Positions 1 to 13,606 of a DNA stretch of 64,000 nucleotides are shown here, in pieces (position 1 is the first letter of the stretch; every line of letters starts with the position of its first letter). Source of the stretch: Porphyra umbilicalis. Lineage: Eukaryota; Rhodophyta; Bangiophyceae; Bangiales; Bangiaceae. The position numbers were made by a program, and so were the translations under genes. The notes beneath the pieces were generated by a model. It saw only the letters and a list, made by a program, of their open reading frames with translations, was not told where the DNA came from and ran no database searches. Location: contig KV918835.1 of assembly GCA_002049455.2 (NCBI GenBank), positions 1-64,000 on the forward strand, given 5' to 3'.

Positions 1-565
1 CGAGATCCCTCAGCGGGTCGTCACGAAGGGCACCGACCATGCGGGGCGGCCAGCGCTCGCCCGGCGCCGGTGCCTGCTCCCCATGCGGGCACAGGGAACG
101 AGGGGCACGGGGCAGGCGGGTGGCAGTCCCCCCCCAATGGGGCGCAACCACGTTGGCGGGCCCCGCCGCGCCCGGCGTGCGGTAGCCCCACGCCGGCCCG
201 CCAGCGCCGCGGTGCAGCGCCGCCGCGCGCACGGCCCCGTGGCCCACTCGCGGCGGCCGTGCTCGGGCGGCGGTGCTGGTGGCGACGCTCCGTCGTCTGC
301 TGCACCGTTGCGTCCCCGGCGGCCGTGACGTTGTGCGCGGAGAGACTCGATTGGGTGTGTCACCGGGCTCTTGGTGGACGATGGACGCGGTGGGCTAGGG
401 GAGGGGGAAGGCCGCTCGCTCGCCGCCGCCGCAACGATCCACCGCTTCGGCCTGACGACTGACGTGCCGGCTGCCTTTTTGCCTGCTACTTTGTTGCCAT
501 TGGCAGTGGAGCGGGGCTCGCGCTCCCGGTGTGCGCGCCCTTCCCTCCCCGGCGGCGGACCCATT
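1..565. other. upstream region of the transporter gene
   Basis: GC-rich sequence before the first ATG of the transporter gene. The open frames here are Arg/Ala/Pro-rich with no recognisable domain and overlap on both strands, which is what high GC alone produces. No TATA-like box is evident. It may hold the 5' UTR and promoter, or the end of a neighbour that lies outside the window. Confidence 0.4.
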
Positions 566-2780
566 ATGTTCGCCTTTGGGCGGCGGATGGTGGACAACTT
601 TGGGTGGCGCTTCCTCTTCCTCCTTGCGTCGGTCTACTTTTGCGTGAAGGGATTGGTGTACCGCATCTCTTATGCGGCGTTTCTTCCCTACCTCCGGCAC
701 AAGCTGGGGGTCGACGACGCGACGCGCTACCAGTCGCTCTTCACCGTGTGCTTGCTGCCATGGTCCCTCAAGCCCTTCCTGGGGATGATATCGGACGTGT
801 TGCCCATTGGGGGTTACCACAAGCGGTGGTACATCCAGGCGTCGGTGGTTGTCGGCGTCATTGCGTGCGTGCTGCTGGCCGTCGCGCCGGTGGGCGAGGT
901 GGCGGGGGGGGTGCTTGCGGCGGTGCTGTTCTCTTTCCTAACGGCGGAGACCGCTGCCTGTACGTTGGACGAGGCTAGTGCGAGGTGGCAGGGGAGTACC
1001 CAGAGCCTTTTCTTGCTGGCGGCGTGGCGTGGGTGCCGTCGCAGCGTTGTTGCATTGAAGCGCGTAGGGTCTAACCGGGGGTCTTGCCCTTTCATCGCGC
1101 TGTGACAATGACAATGTTTTGCTTCTCCTCAACAGCGGACCTGCTCGTCGAAGGCATGTACTCTGAAAAGATGGTGGCCGTGCCAGAGTCGGGCTCTGAC
1201 ATGGTCACCACCGTCTGGTCCCTGTACCAGGCCGGCGCTTTCTTTGCCGCCATTGTCGTTGCTGGCGTGGCGGACCAGGACCCCGCCAACTTTTTCTGGG
1301 TGTGCCTCCCCATCGCCGCGCAGCTGACCATCCCGGTCGGCGCCGGGTGGCTCGGCGAGACGCGCGTGGTGGGCGGCTTTCGGCGTGACAAGGTCAGCGC
1401 CAACGGTCGCTACTTTGCTCTCGGCACCTTGATGGGGGTTGCGGCCATTGGCCTGGGCGTCGTGTCGTTGTGGGCGTCGGTCCTGACACAAGCGGTGTAC
1501 AGCATCGTCGTGAGTGTGATTCTCTGTGGGCTGTCGTTGTGGTGGCTTCCACCCATGCACGGTATGTTGGTCGGCCGTACCTCGGGTGGGGAGCTGCGAG
1601 AAAGCGAGGCGCGCAAGTTACATGTTTTTAGCGCCACGTGCAGAATCGATTGCTCACGCCTGCTTCATGCTCTTTTTTTTCTGCTGTCGTGCTCTTCATG
1701 ACCCGCTCCTCGCGGCCGTCTGTTTTTTTGTTTTTTCCTTCCCTTTTTGACCTCGTTTTCCACGCACAGGGCGGGCACACGTCTACATGTTTTTGACAAC
1801 CGCCTTGAACGCCAACATCCGCGGCGCGCTCGACCCGTTCTACACTGGCGACGCCAAGTGCAACCCGTCGGGCCCCCACTTTGACCTCCGCTTCTACCTA
1901 TCCTGGTCGGCGGCGGTCGGCTCCGTGGCTGGCTTGGCGGGCATCGCCATTTTCCAGCTGTTCTTGGCCCGCACCTGGTACCGCCGCGCCTTTTGGACGA
2001 CGACGCTGTTGCAGGTGGCCGCGGGGGCCATGGACATCCTCATTGTGGCACGGGTTAACCTGCGTGTGGGTATCAGCGACAAGGCGGCCTACCTGTTGGG
2101 CGACAGCATCGTGCAGGACGTGGTACGTCGAGGGGACGGAGGGCGCTGGGCTGCGTGTGCAGAGTCGGCGGCGCAAAAGGCATCAGCGCGTACCGCTTTT
2201 CTATGGGCTGCACTCTTACACGACGCCTCGCGCTACCCTTTTTCTCTCTCTTTTCTTCCCGGGCCGACGCCCGCGCCCGATTCCTCGCTTCTTTGCCCGT
2301 GCGCCGACTCGTCAGGTTATCATGATGGACACCATGCCGCAGATTGTGCTGCTGAGCAAGCTGTGCCCCCCCGGCATGGAGTCTGTCGTCTACTCCCTCC
2401 TCGCGGGCTGCATGAATTTCGGCGCCGCCGTCGCGTCGTCGGTCGGCTCCCTCGCCATTGACCGCTTTGGCATCCGCACGCCCGCCGACGGCACGGCGTG
2501 CACCTTTGACAACCTCGGGTGGCTCATCTTTTTCTGCCACGTCTGCCTGCCCCTCCTCACCGTCCCCCTCACGTTTGTGCTCGTGCCGGCCGCCAAAATG
2601 ACCGACGACCTGCTCGCGTCGGCCGACGACGGGCGCGGGTACGAGCTCGCCACCAAGCACAGCGGCGCCGACGGCGGCGCCTCGTGGGGGGGGGACCCGG
2701 CCGAGCCCGACACGTGGATCGCCCCAGACGCGCCGGGGGGGGCGCCCCCGCTGCTGCCGCCCACGGGCGACGGGGCGTAG
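566..2780 (+). CDS. folate/biopterin transporter (BT1/FBT family, MFS fold)
   Basis: Multi-pass membrane transporter of the BT1 family, whose known members move folates or pterins across plasma or plastid membranes. Four exons fit: 566-959, 1136-1561, 1770-2122 and 2316-2780; they join in frame to 545 residues. Donors are GTACGT, GTATGT and GTACGT, and acceptors are CAG. The start ATG opens a short polar lead before the first hydrophobic segment. The family stretch PWSLKPFLGMISD (exon 1) and, across the first splice, SDLLVEGMYSEKM followed by GSDMVTTVW match the conserved cytosolic loop of BT1 proteins. About ten to twelve hydrophobic segments can be counted. The C-terminal 50 residues are polar and Gly/Pro/Asp-rich. 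The family is clear from sequence; the actual substrate is inferred. No regulatory element is visible. Confidence 0.85.
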
Positions 2781-5700
2781 GGCGGGCGGCGCCGACCGGC
2801 GGTCCGCCCCGCCCGGCGCGCGGCCAGTCCCGGGGCCGACGCCCGCGCGCCGCAACGGCGGCGGCAACGGCGACGGCGGCGGCGGCGGCGGCGCCAGTGC
2901 CAATGCCGATTGATCCCCTCCCCCGGGGCTCCCCTCTGTCGTTTCCCCTGCGTGTAGCGCGCCCGCGGGCGCGGGCGCGGCCGCCGCGCCGTGGGCGCGT
3001 CTGCCAAAACCCTAAAAAAAAGGTCCCCCCCTTGCCGGTCACCCCCGCGCCCCGTTGCAGCGCCGCGCCGCGCGCGCGCGCCGCGCCGCCGCCCCCGCCC
3101 GCCGGCGGCGGCGCCGCGCCGCCGCCGCCGTCGCCGGCCGCCCCGACGCGCGCCGCCGCCCCGCGCCCGCGCCGCCTCCCCCCCCCCCCCGCCGCGCAGT
3201 CGCACGGGGCGGTGCGGCGCGCCGCCGCCGCCGCCGCCGCCGCGCGGTCCGCGGCGCCGCGATGGCGGCGGCGCCGGTCGCGGCCGCCGCCGCCGCCCCC
3301 CGCCGTGGGGCGGTGGCAAGGCGGGGGGGGGAGCGGACGGCGCGCCGCCGCCGCGGCGGCGGTGGCCGCCCGCGTCGCCCCGCCCGACCGTCGGTGCTGC
3401 CGCCGTCGGCGCCGTCGGCGGCGGCGGCGGCGCCGCCGCGCGTCGCCGCGGCGGCCGCCGTCGGCGCCGTCGGTGCGGCCGCCGGCGCCGCCGCTGCACG
3501 CCGCCGTCGGCGGTGGGGTGGCGCCGGGGGGGGTCCCCCCGCGTCGTTTGTCATTGCCGGTGCGGGCGGGCACCGGGTGCCCGCCGACGGCAACGTCGCC
3601 CCCCCCGTCCGTGTCAGGTGCGGCTCTTGGCCGCCGCCGCCGCCGCGTCAGCGGCGGCGGCACCGCCCCGGTCGGCTTGCGGTCGGTGTTTTTTTTTGGG
3701 CTGGGACGCGCCCGCCGGTGGTCGCGTCGGGATCCCGGCCCCGCGGCCGCCGCCGTTGGCGTGCGGGCACCGCGTCCCCCCCCCCCCCCCCCCCCCCCTC
3801 CCCGCTCCGTCGCCACCCCCGCCGCCCGCGCCGCCGCGCATCTGCGTCTGCGCGGCGCGCTCGTGGGGGACCCCCCCGCGGGTCCCCGCCGGCGGCGCCG
3901 GCACGCGGTGCCGCGGCGGCGGCGGCGGCGGCGGCGACCGGTGGCCGCACCGCGCCGCCCCGCAGGGGGCGCCCCCGCCCCCGGGCGCCCGCGCGCACGG
4001 GCGACCCGGCCGGGGCCCGCGCGCGCGCCCCGCCCGCGGTCGCCGTCCGTGGCCGACGGCGCGCGCGTGCGGTCGGGCGGCGCCGGCGACGCGCGCACGG
4101 GCCGTGGCGGCGGGCGCGCGCGCGGCCCGCCTCGTCGGCTGGCCGCCGCCGCCGCCGACGCTGCCGCCGCCGCACCCCGCGTGGGCGACGCGCACGCACG
4201 GGCGGGTGGGGCCCCTGCGTGGCCGCCGCTGCGCCAGGGGCGGGCGGCGGCAGCGGCAGCCCTCGACGGCGCCGGTCCGCCGTTTGGCCGCGGTGCGGCC
4301 GCGCCACGGGCAATGGTCGCGACATCCCCGCCGCCATGTGGTGGCGACGGGCCGCCCACGTCTCCAGCGGGTGCGGGGGGCGGCCAGCGGTTGCGCCGAC
4401 GGCGGCTGCTTCCGCGTCTGCCCCTCGCCGGCCAGGGCCCCCGTGCCGCGCCGCCGCCGCCGCCGTCACCGCCACGGGCCGACGCTGCCAGCGCCGGTCT
4501 GGTCTCGCCACTTTTGCTCTCCCCCGCCTCCCCCCCCCCCCCCCCCCCCCCCCCCCAACCCCCGCCGTGCTCGCTCGGCCGCACCCGCCACGGGCGCACC
4601 ACGCCGTGCCCCCTCGTCGCGCGCCGCGGGGCGGGCGTCGACGCGCGGCCGCGCGCGGCGTCGGTGGGGGCGGCGGCGGCGCGCGGACGTGGCGACGGCG
4701 GCGGCGGCGGCGGTGGCGGGGGTGGCCACCCCCGCGGCGGCCGCGGACGGAGCGGAGGGATGCTGGGCGGGCGGACCCGGCGTCGCTTCCCCAGTGCCCC
4801 AGCGTGCTCCTCGCCCCGCCCGCGCCGTGGCGGGCGGCGTCAGTGCCCCCCGCGGTGGCAAAGGGCGGCCGCAACGGCGAGCCGCGTGGCCCCCGCCGCG
4901 TCGACGGCGACGGTGGCGGCCCCACCCGCCGGTGGCGTTGCCGTGGCGTCGGCGGCCGCCCGCGCGCGCGCCTGCTGGCCCCGCTGCACGACGGTCGGAA
5001 GGGGGGGCTCGCCGCCCACAAGGCGCCGTTCGGTGCCGCTGCTCGTGACGCGGCCGTTGGCGGCAGGTCGGCCGCGGGCGCGGCCGCCACCGGCGCCGCC
5101 CGTGGCGGCCGCTGCGCCCGCCCCGCGTTTGGGGCACCCCCCTGCGCTGCCCGTGTCCCCCCCGCCAACCCGCCCCCTGCCGCCCGTCGCCCCGCCCTCT
5201 GCACTGCGTGGCGCGGGGGGGCGCGCTCGCGCTCCCTTTCTGGCGACTGCGCGAACGCACGGGCGGCGGAGGTCGGCGGGGGGGCGATGGCGGCAGTCGC
5301 GCCGGCCAGAGCCCCGCCAGCGGGGGCGGCGGTGGCGGCCGCAGCGGTGCCGGCCACGGAGGCGGTGGTGACCGCGTCGGAGCCTGCGGTGCTGCCGCCG
5401 CCCGCGCCGGCAGATTGGACGAGCCCTCGGCTGCGGGCCCCGCTCTGCCTGTTGCGTGCACCGCGCTCGGCGTCGTTGCAGCTGGTTGCGCCGACGCGGC
5501 GGCGGCGTGCGTTTGCGCCCCCCCCCTCCTCCCCCCCCCGCCACTCTCCGTCGAGCAGGCCCCGGTCCGGCCGCGCCGGCCGTGCCGCGTGGCGGCCGCG
5601 GCGGAGACGGCGGCGATGGAGGTGGCTGCGGTGGAGGTGGCGGCGGCGGCGGTGGCGACGGCGACGGCGGCAGCAGGCCGCCCAGCTCCCCCCCCCCGCG

Positions 5701-6300
5701 TTTGGCAAGCCGGCCGCGGCGCCGCAGGCCGCGGGAACCGCCCCTCCCGGCGCGCGCGCGGTCGCCCCAGAGCTCGCGCGTCGGCGGCGGCACGTGCGAC
5801 ACGCGTGGCCGGCGGGCACCCGGTGGGGCGCGTGTGGAATGCTCCCCGCCCGCGCGGACGTCTGGTCAGCGCGGGCGCGATAGCCGATGGCCACTGGGCG
5901 ACGTTGCGGTGCTCCCGTGGCGTACCACCCTTCCCGCCGCCACGTCGTTGGCGCGCAAGTGTGGCGACGCGCACCCGCGTCAGCGTCCGGGACTGGCAAC
6001 GGGGCTGGCACCGAGGCTGCGTCATCGAGCGCAGACGGCGCGCCACAGAGGGGTCGACCCAGTCCGCCCTCGCGGCCGACCCTCATCCACCGCGTGCGGC
6101 CTGACGCCGGTGCCGACACGAGCGCGCAGTGGGCCCGGCAGTGGCAGTGAGTTCGCAAAAAATACACGAAAAAACGATCATGCTAATTTTAGGCCTCGCT
6201 CAGGACCAACGGCGGGCTGTCGGCTGGCCACGCCCCGAACAAAAAAGGGAACACAAAACTGGGAAAGTCAACTCGCTTGGCTCTCCTCAAACTTTCCTAC
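2781..6300. other. GC-extreme, triplet-biased block without a recognised gene
   Basis: About 3.5 kb dominated by GCC/CGG/CGC triplets and long C tracts (around 3776-3799 and 4527-4554). All six frames stay open for hundreds of codons but read as Arg, Ala, Pro and Gly runs. I see no domain, no credible exon structure and no reason to prefer one frame. A low-complexity gene hidden by frame-shifting homopolymers cannot be excluded; the stretch near 5300-5700 on the plus strand is the least unprotein-like. Confidence 0.5.
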
Positions 6301-6322
6301 TGCATGGTTGGCGAGTGCCACC

Positions 6323-7932
<1,610 letters not shown>

Positions 7933-8504
7933 TGCTGCGAGGAATGGGTTACAAAGGCGGTCGGCGGCAGAGGAGGAGGAAGAAAGAAGAGCGGTGGCGT
8001 CCCATGGAGAGGGATGGAAGAGAAGGGCGGCCGGCGAGGAAGGCAAGGCGCGTGAGTGTGAGAAACACGTTAGTCACGAGGGAGCCGGCGGTCGATGCCA
8101 GGCCACCACGATTGGTAGCGGCTGCGGCATATCGAGGTCGGCAGATGCAGAGAAAACCCTCGATTGTCGCGCCAGCGTGTGGCGTCAACGGGCTTCCCTC
8201 CGATCGCGATGGGGGCGGCAGGAGCCGACTGATGTGCTTGGCGCATCGACCCTTCGCCGGCGATGCATGGATCGGGTGAGAAACGGATTACTCTCGTGTT
8301 GTCTGAAGGCGGCTGTCTGGCATTGGCCAAAAGGGAGAACGCGATGGGCGGTGACGCCGGAGCACCGGGTTGGTTCGCGTCTCTACTTCACGTGGCGTCC
8401 ACGACACGCCCAGACCCACACCACCAAGTGCAGCTAGTCACGTCGACGCGACCTCTGTCCGTTGCTTGCAAACGCTTCTCGTGGCATATAAAACCCACAC
8501 GATA
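7933..8504. other. region upstream of the glutamate dehydrogenase start
   Basis: On the minus strand a pyrimidine-rich stretch and CAG lie just before the ATG at 7932, so the start codon probably follows a 5' UTR intron acceptor. No further exon is recognisable here. Confidence 0.3.
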
Positions 8505-8886
8505 TTGCTGATCCCCGAATTTTGTCCTGAGGCACAAAGACAGAGACTGACTCTGATTAAGAGCACTCTATTGGTTAAAACGACAGTAAGAAGGCATCGA
8601 AGCCAATAGAAAGCCCACATTTGGTGCCAGAACCTTGCATCGAGCGGAACTCACTGTTTGTTGCCGCTTGATCCGCTTTTCTTGGCACGGAGCAAGCTGC
8701 CCACGCGAGATCTTGAGATTTTCTACTGTCTCCTTGCCAGAAGAGCTGATGTTGATTTCCAGGCTCCATGGGCACATGTAAGCAATCAGGAGCACCAAGT
8801 CAGTCCCAGGGGCGCATCTGATTGGTGGAGAGAGTCGGTCCGCAAGTCAGTCTCTGTCCACCAGGACAAAGTTCGGGGATCAGCAA
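8505..8886. mobile_element. MITE-like inverted-repeat element, TA-flanked
   Basis: Ends are TTGCTGATCCCCGAA and its reverse complement, with similarity continuing inward about 50 bases on each side (TTTGTCCTG, then ACAGAGACTGACT). TA dinucleotides flank both ends. There is no coding capacity, so it looks like a non-autonomous Tc1/mariner-type element. Confidence 0.65.
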
Positions 8887-10621
8887 TACGATGCTAAAAT
8901 ACGCTTCATAGGTTCCGACTTTGGTGGTAGAAATCGCCGATTTTCGCAATTTGAAAGGGGGCCAGAGGGTTTTCGCGGCCCCCAATCGCGAAAAAGGCAC
9001 CTCGGCTCGTCCATACGCGTCACGCATCACAGCGCTGTATCGGGCTCTCCAGCTACCACCACCAATAGCGTGCTGTACGGTGGCCTGAACACCCCTCCCA
9101 CACCTGACCCGCAATACGGTCTCGATGGCGTGGCATCGCCGCCACGGCGCATGCATGTCCAGGTGAGGTAGACAAAACGAATCGAACGGAGCAGGGCGCA
9201 CACATGTCGAGTATTGAGCGCGCCGCCAAAGTGGTGGTGGCGGTAGGGAAGCGTAGGCGTGGAAGCTGGGTAAATTGGCGCGCAGCGCAATGAGCAACCT
9301 CGGAGGGTGTCAGCTCAGTCATTTTGACCAACGAAGCGTTACCCCTCCCTCTGACCTCCCCAGTACCGGTGCTGTCGCCCGCCGCCGTCGCCTCCCCGCC
9401 ACGGCCTGGGGGCGTCTCCGACGCGCCGTCGCCGCGCCTCGGCAGCGGCGGCAGAAAAGACGGCGCCCGTGACCCACAGCGCCGCCACAGACGAGCGGGC
9501 GCCCGCCGGAGCTCGCGGTAGCGGCGGCAACCCGCCCTTGTCCTGTCGGCATAGCTCACGTCCTCGTGAATGCTCGTCGGCGGGTACGCCAATGAGGAGA
9601 AAAAGAGGGGGCCCTCATCTGGAACGTGTCGATCTCGTCGCGGGCCATCACCGTTTCCGTTGCGCCCGCATGGCCGGCCGCCGGGCGACCATGTTGGAAA
9701 CTGGGGAATTGGTCGTCGCCCTGAACTTGGGTGGTCGGCCAGACTTGACAAGGACTGTAAGTTCGGGTCCGAATTCGAGGGCGGGTGGACGCGGCGAGCG
9801 GCCACCACGCCGCCAACGGACACTGTCGCGCGGTAGTAGCCGGTGGGCTCGGACGCGGGCACCGGGAGTTGGAGCCGGTGGGAACGGGCGCGGGGCGCAG
9901 ACGACCAGGACAGTTGTCGCGGTGGCGCTGCTGCTGAGCATCCCCTGCCGGCACCGTGAGAGTGGGGTGCCGAGGGGAGAGAGCAGCGGGCGACGAGGGA
10001 AGGCGGCCGTCCAGGGTGCGGCAGCCAGGAGAGCTTGGTGTGTGGACGTTTGGGTCGCGCGCTGTGCCTGTGGGCCACGGAGGGCCTTGGGCGAGGTCGG
10101 AGCACCCCGCTTGGGCGGCTCTGGGAGTACATAAGCAGGGGGTGGCGAGCCCAGGAAGTAGGACAGAGGAAGTAGGCAACAAAACCTTCACCACCACCAC
10201 CCTCGATTGACAATAGGTTAGGGGCCCAGCCTAGCTCTGGTCGGCGTGACGGCTGAGGTTGTCATACTGAGAGGGACGGCTTGGCGGCAGTGATGCCGCC
10301 GGTCGACCTTGGCCGCGTCGGAGAAGCGGGGGCGCACACAGCCCCCGCGACGCGGCGGATGTGGTGGGACCTGGGGAGCAGCTGATCGACGTCTACACGG
10401 CGTCGGCGCTACCCGGTGGTGTTTTGTGTCCCCCTCACCTGTGATGATCGCGCGCGGGGATGGACGGTGTCGGGGTGCCGCCGAGCCGCGGGTGCGGCTT
10501 GGGCCCGGCAGGAACCGCGCTGTCGCAGACGGCGACGGTGCGGACAAGGTCGTCATGCTGTCGATGCTGGCGGTGCGTATAAGGTGCCCGTGCCGCGTAC
10601 GGCGACGGCGCGGTGGAGGAG
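8887..10621. other. no recognised gene
   Basis: Moderately GC-rich sequence. A 386-codon frame on the minus strand (10213-9053) is open, but it is Arg/Pro/Ser-rich, lacks a domain and overlaps open frames on the other strand. I do not call it a gene. Confidence 0.4.
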
Positions 10622-11877
10622 CCCTACGGGAAAAACCGGGCGGAAAACCGGCATCTTCTAACAGAAACCGGCATACTCGACTCACTATTCCGGTTTTGTG
10701 GCACCCGCTGGGGATCGACTGTCGTCCACCGCTCACCGCCGCTCACCGTCGCCGGCTGCTCCCCACCTCCCATTTCATTGGACAAGGAGAGGGGCTCAAC
10801 AAGGGCCGTCAAGAGGGGGTGCCCCCGAGGACATGAGGGTGACCCCGAGGCCAGCCCCTGCGACGGTCGCTTAGCCTCAACTTGAGAACCACGACGCCCC
10901 GTCGAAACACACCATCCGTCCATCACGCCCCCCCCGCAACCACCCCACCCAACTCCTGAGCTCATTCTTCCACCGCTCGCCTCCCCACTGCTGTAGCCAA
11001 CTCTCTTCCCGTCCACGCAACCATGGAGCCCCGGGCCGTCGACACGCTGTCGGTCGACTGGTTCAACCACTTGTCCCCAGCCTGCTCGGAACCCCTCGCC
11101 CCGGTCTTGGCACGCAACCACGGAGGCAGCGGCCGGGCACGCGCGCGCACGCGGCCAAGCGCGCGGACGGCGCACCGCGCCAACGGCGCGGAACGGGAAG
11201 GCGGGCGGACGGGCGTGGCGGAGCGGACGGCGGGCGACGGCGGGTGGAGGGTTGAGTAACTGAAGGGCGCGCTCTCTCTCTACTTTCTTGCTTCCCCCCT
11301 GTCCCCCAACGTCCTTGCTTCTCGCTGCCCCTCTGCTCCCCTCGGTGTTTTTCTCCCCCGCTTCCATGTTGGACCAGGACCATTGGCACGTGCCTCTGCT
11401 CCTTATCTGCTTTGCATCTTCACCCTTGCTTTGGTCCACGCGTTGCCGACCCGGGATGCGCGTATGGACCCAATGGCTCATGCTCAAGGTAAATGCTGCG
11501 TTGTTGGCCGACTTTTTAATAATAAATTGGAATATTCACGGATCGGTACAATTTGAGATCCTGTCCAGGGCCGTACACCAGCCTGTGGCTTGGATACAAC
11601 GACGCTCTCCATCCCTATTGGTCGATCATGAAATGAACGGATGAGAGTGACAGAGCTCTGCCGCAGTCCCTCGCTTCTGCGGTCCTCATGAGCCCAGGTA
11701 TGCCGGTTTTTTTGTCGTGAGGAGGTCTTAGACACCGGTCATTGTCTCTCTGATGCCGGTTTTTTCCGGAATACTTGGGTCCCCTGAAGGGCCCTGTGGT
11801 GCGTCCCAAACTTTAGGAAACCGGCACAGTTCTCGATAGGAGTATGCTGGTTTTTGACTCCGGCTTTTCCCGTAGGG
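10622..11877. mobile_element. inverted-repeat element with CCCTACGGG ends
   Basis: Left end CCCTACGGGAAAAACCGG and right end CCGGCTTTTCCCGTAGGG are near-exact inverted repeats about 1.26 kb apart. Just inside both ends, AAACCGG motifs recur (three on the left, at least four on the right in reverse orientation), an arrangement typical of transposase-bound subterminal repeats. The flanks are GA-rich but do not give a clean target duplication. No transposase is encoded. Confidence 0.6.
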
Positions 11878-12574
11878 GAGGCGGCGCCGGGGGAGCTGAT
11901 GATCGGCGCCCTTGTGGAACCAGTGCTCTACCGGGTATGGTTGCTGTGCTCGCCTGTGGCGCTGTGTGCGCAATGTGATCGGTCTTGCGGACGAGGAGCA
12001 CGCGCACGGCGACGAGACGGATTCGCGACAAGAAGGGCGTGACGAGTACTTTGTGCCGTTGTCTTTGTCGGAAACGGTCAATACTGGTGGGTGTGGCGGC
12101 GCTGCCGCCGCGGCGTCAAGAGCGGCGAAGCCCAGAAGCGTGCCAGGATGCGTCGGCAAGGGCTGGCGCTGGACGAGTCGACGGGCCTGTCGCGGAGCGG
12201 GACGGACGACGGCTGATGCCGTGTCCGAGCAGCGTTGCAGAGGTCGGACAACAACGGTAGGTCGTTGACGACGACGGGGGCGTACGGTGGAAAGGTCGCC
12301 GCGGCGCCAAGAGCAAGGACTTCGGGGCCTTGCGAAGCCTCGCGGCGGCGCGCCTTTACCAAGTGGGGATGTGCGGGCGGGCGCGGAGACGGCTGGCAAG
12401 ATCCAACGCAAGACCGGCGTGTGGTGAGCCGCCGTGCGGCCAAGGCACAAGGCCATGGGAGGTGAAGGAGGCGCCACGCCCCGAGCACAACGACCCGCGC
12501 GCGGCCAAGCGCCACACGCCACAAGCACCGAAAGTGCCGACCGGGAGAGAAGCAGACAAGCAGGCACATGGCGC
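11878..12574. other. spacer before the LTR element
   Basis: No recognisable gene or repeat. Open frames on both strands are short and low in complexity. Confidence 0.4.
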
Positions 12575-12579
12575 CGGTC
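12575..12579. repeat. target-site duplication, left copy
   Basis: CGGTC lies directly before the 5' LTR and is repeated exactly after the 3' LTR at 22076-22080. A five-base duplication is usual for Ty3/gypsy integration. Confidence 0.85.
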
Positions 12580-13076
12580 TGTTGCGGTCGGGGGTCCCCA
12601 GTTGGAAGGGGCGTGGCCCCTCAGCTGTGGACAGCACACCCCCGGGGGCCGTCCCAAAATATCCTGATCCGGGCCAGCAAGGGAATGACCTGTCCAGATC
12701 TCGGGGAGATTGGATTCGGTCGGGGGCGGGGCTTTTCCCAAGTGGTTTTCCCAGCCCCCCTACTACTTGTTTGAACTTTTCGCTTTGGAGGGATTTATCT
12801 GTTTGGCGCATTTGGGGTGGCTACTTTGGCCACCGGCGTTCGGGTTTGGGAGGGGTTTATTGACAGCGGGGACGCCGTCCCCGTCGCCGTTTGATAAAAC
12901 CAACTGTGCTTTGGACTACGATTCCCCCCTGGGCTTTGCCGTGATCCTCTCCTCCCGTTGGGGGAAGGCTGGGCTGTGGGTCGATTTCCGGGGCAGTTCC
13001 TTCGACGGACCGAGCTGATCAAGAGGTCACTTCGGCCAGACGACGAACCAACGTGGTGGTGCTTAGAACCGCTACA
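12580..13076 (+). repeat. 5' LTR
   Basis: 497 bp, TGT...ACA ends, about 99% identical to the sequence at 21580-22075. Confidence 0.95.
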
Positions 13077-13081
13077 ATTTC

Positions 13082-13099
13082 TGGTGGAGCAGCAGGGGA
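13082..13099 (+). promoter_or_regulatory. candidate tRNA primer-binding site
   Basis: TGGTGGAGCAGCAGGGGA begins six bases after the LTR. It starts with TGG, as expected for pairing with the CCA end of a tRNA. I cannot name the tRNA from memory. Confidence 0.45.
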
Positions 13100-13606
13100 T
13101 TCCGGCCGTTGCCACGCCCGTACTGGGTAGCCGGTTCCCCGATCGTCTGTTGGTTTGTGATTTCAAGGCGACGTGGATCTCCGCGTCGGTCTGTCGTCGA
13201 TTACCGCCCGGCCACTACGATGGCGTCGCCGTCCGACATCCCCAAGTCGAACGCGATCGCTAGCGGTATGCCGGCGGGTACATCCGCGGTGACCCCAGCG
13301 GTCGCTGCAACAGGGGGATCCGCGGCCGGATCAGGGATTCACTTCACTCCGCCTCGGCCATTGGCGGACCTCGTGGGCGAAACGGTTCGTCGGGTCCCAC
13401 CGGGGGCCGGTGTTTTCCTCCCTCGACGTCACGACGAACGGACGGGATTGGTGGATCAAGATCGTGATCCGGCGACGCCTTTAGCGATGGCCAATCTGGA
13501 CACGGCGCTGTCGACGTTCCGCGAGTCTTTATTGGCCGACGTTTCTCGGGTCATCGCGGCGAGCCCCGCGGGCTCTGCTTAAGATGCCCCCCGCCGAGGT
13601 TCTCCA

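Noticed and set aside
2519-5371. A 950-codon open frame on the plus strand, with equally long frames on the minus strand
   Set aside because: It is Arg/Ala/Pro repeats produced by GC-rich triplets, with no domain and no frame preferred over the others; its first part overlaps the last exon of the transporter in another frame.
9053-10213. A 386-codon minus-strand frame
   Set aside because: Arg/Pro/Ser-rich, no domain, and the opposite strand is open over much of the same stretch.
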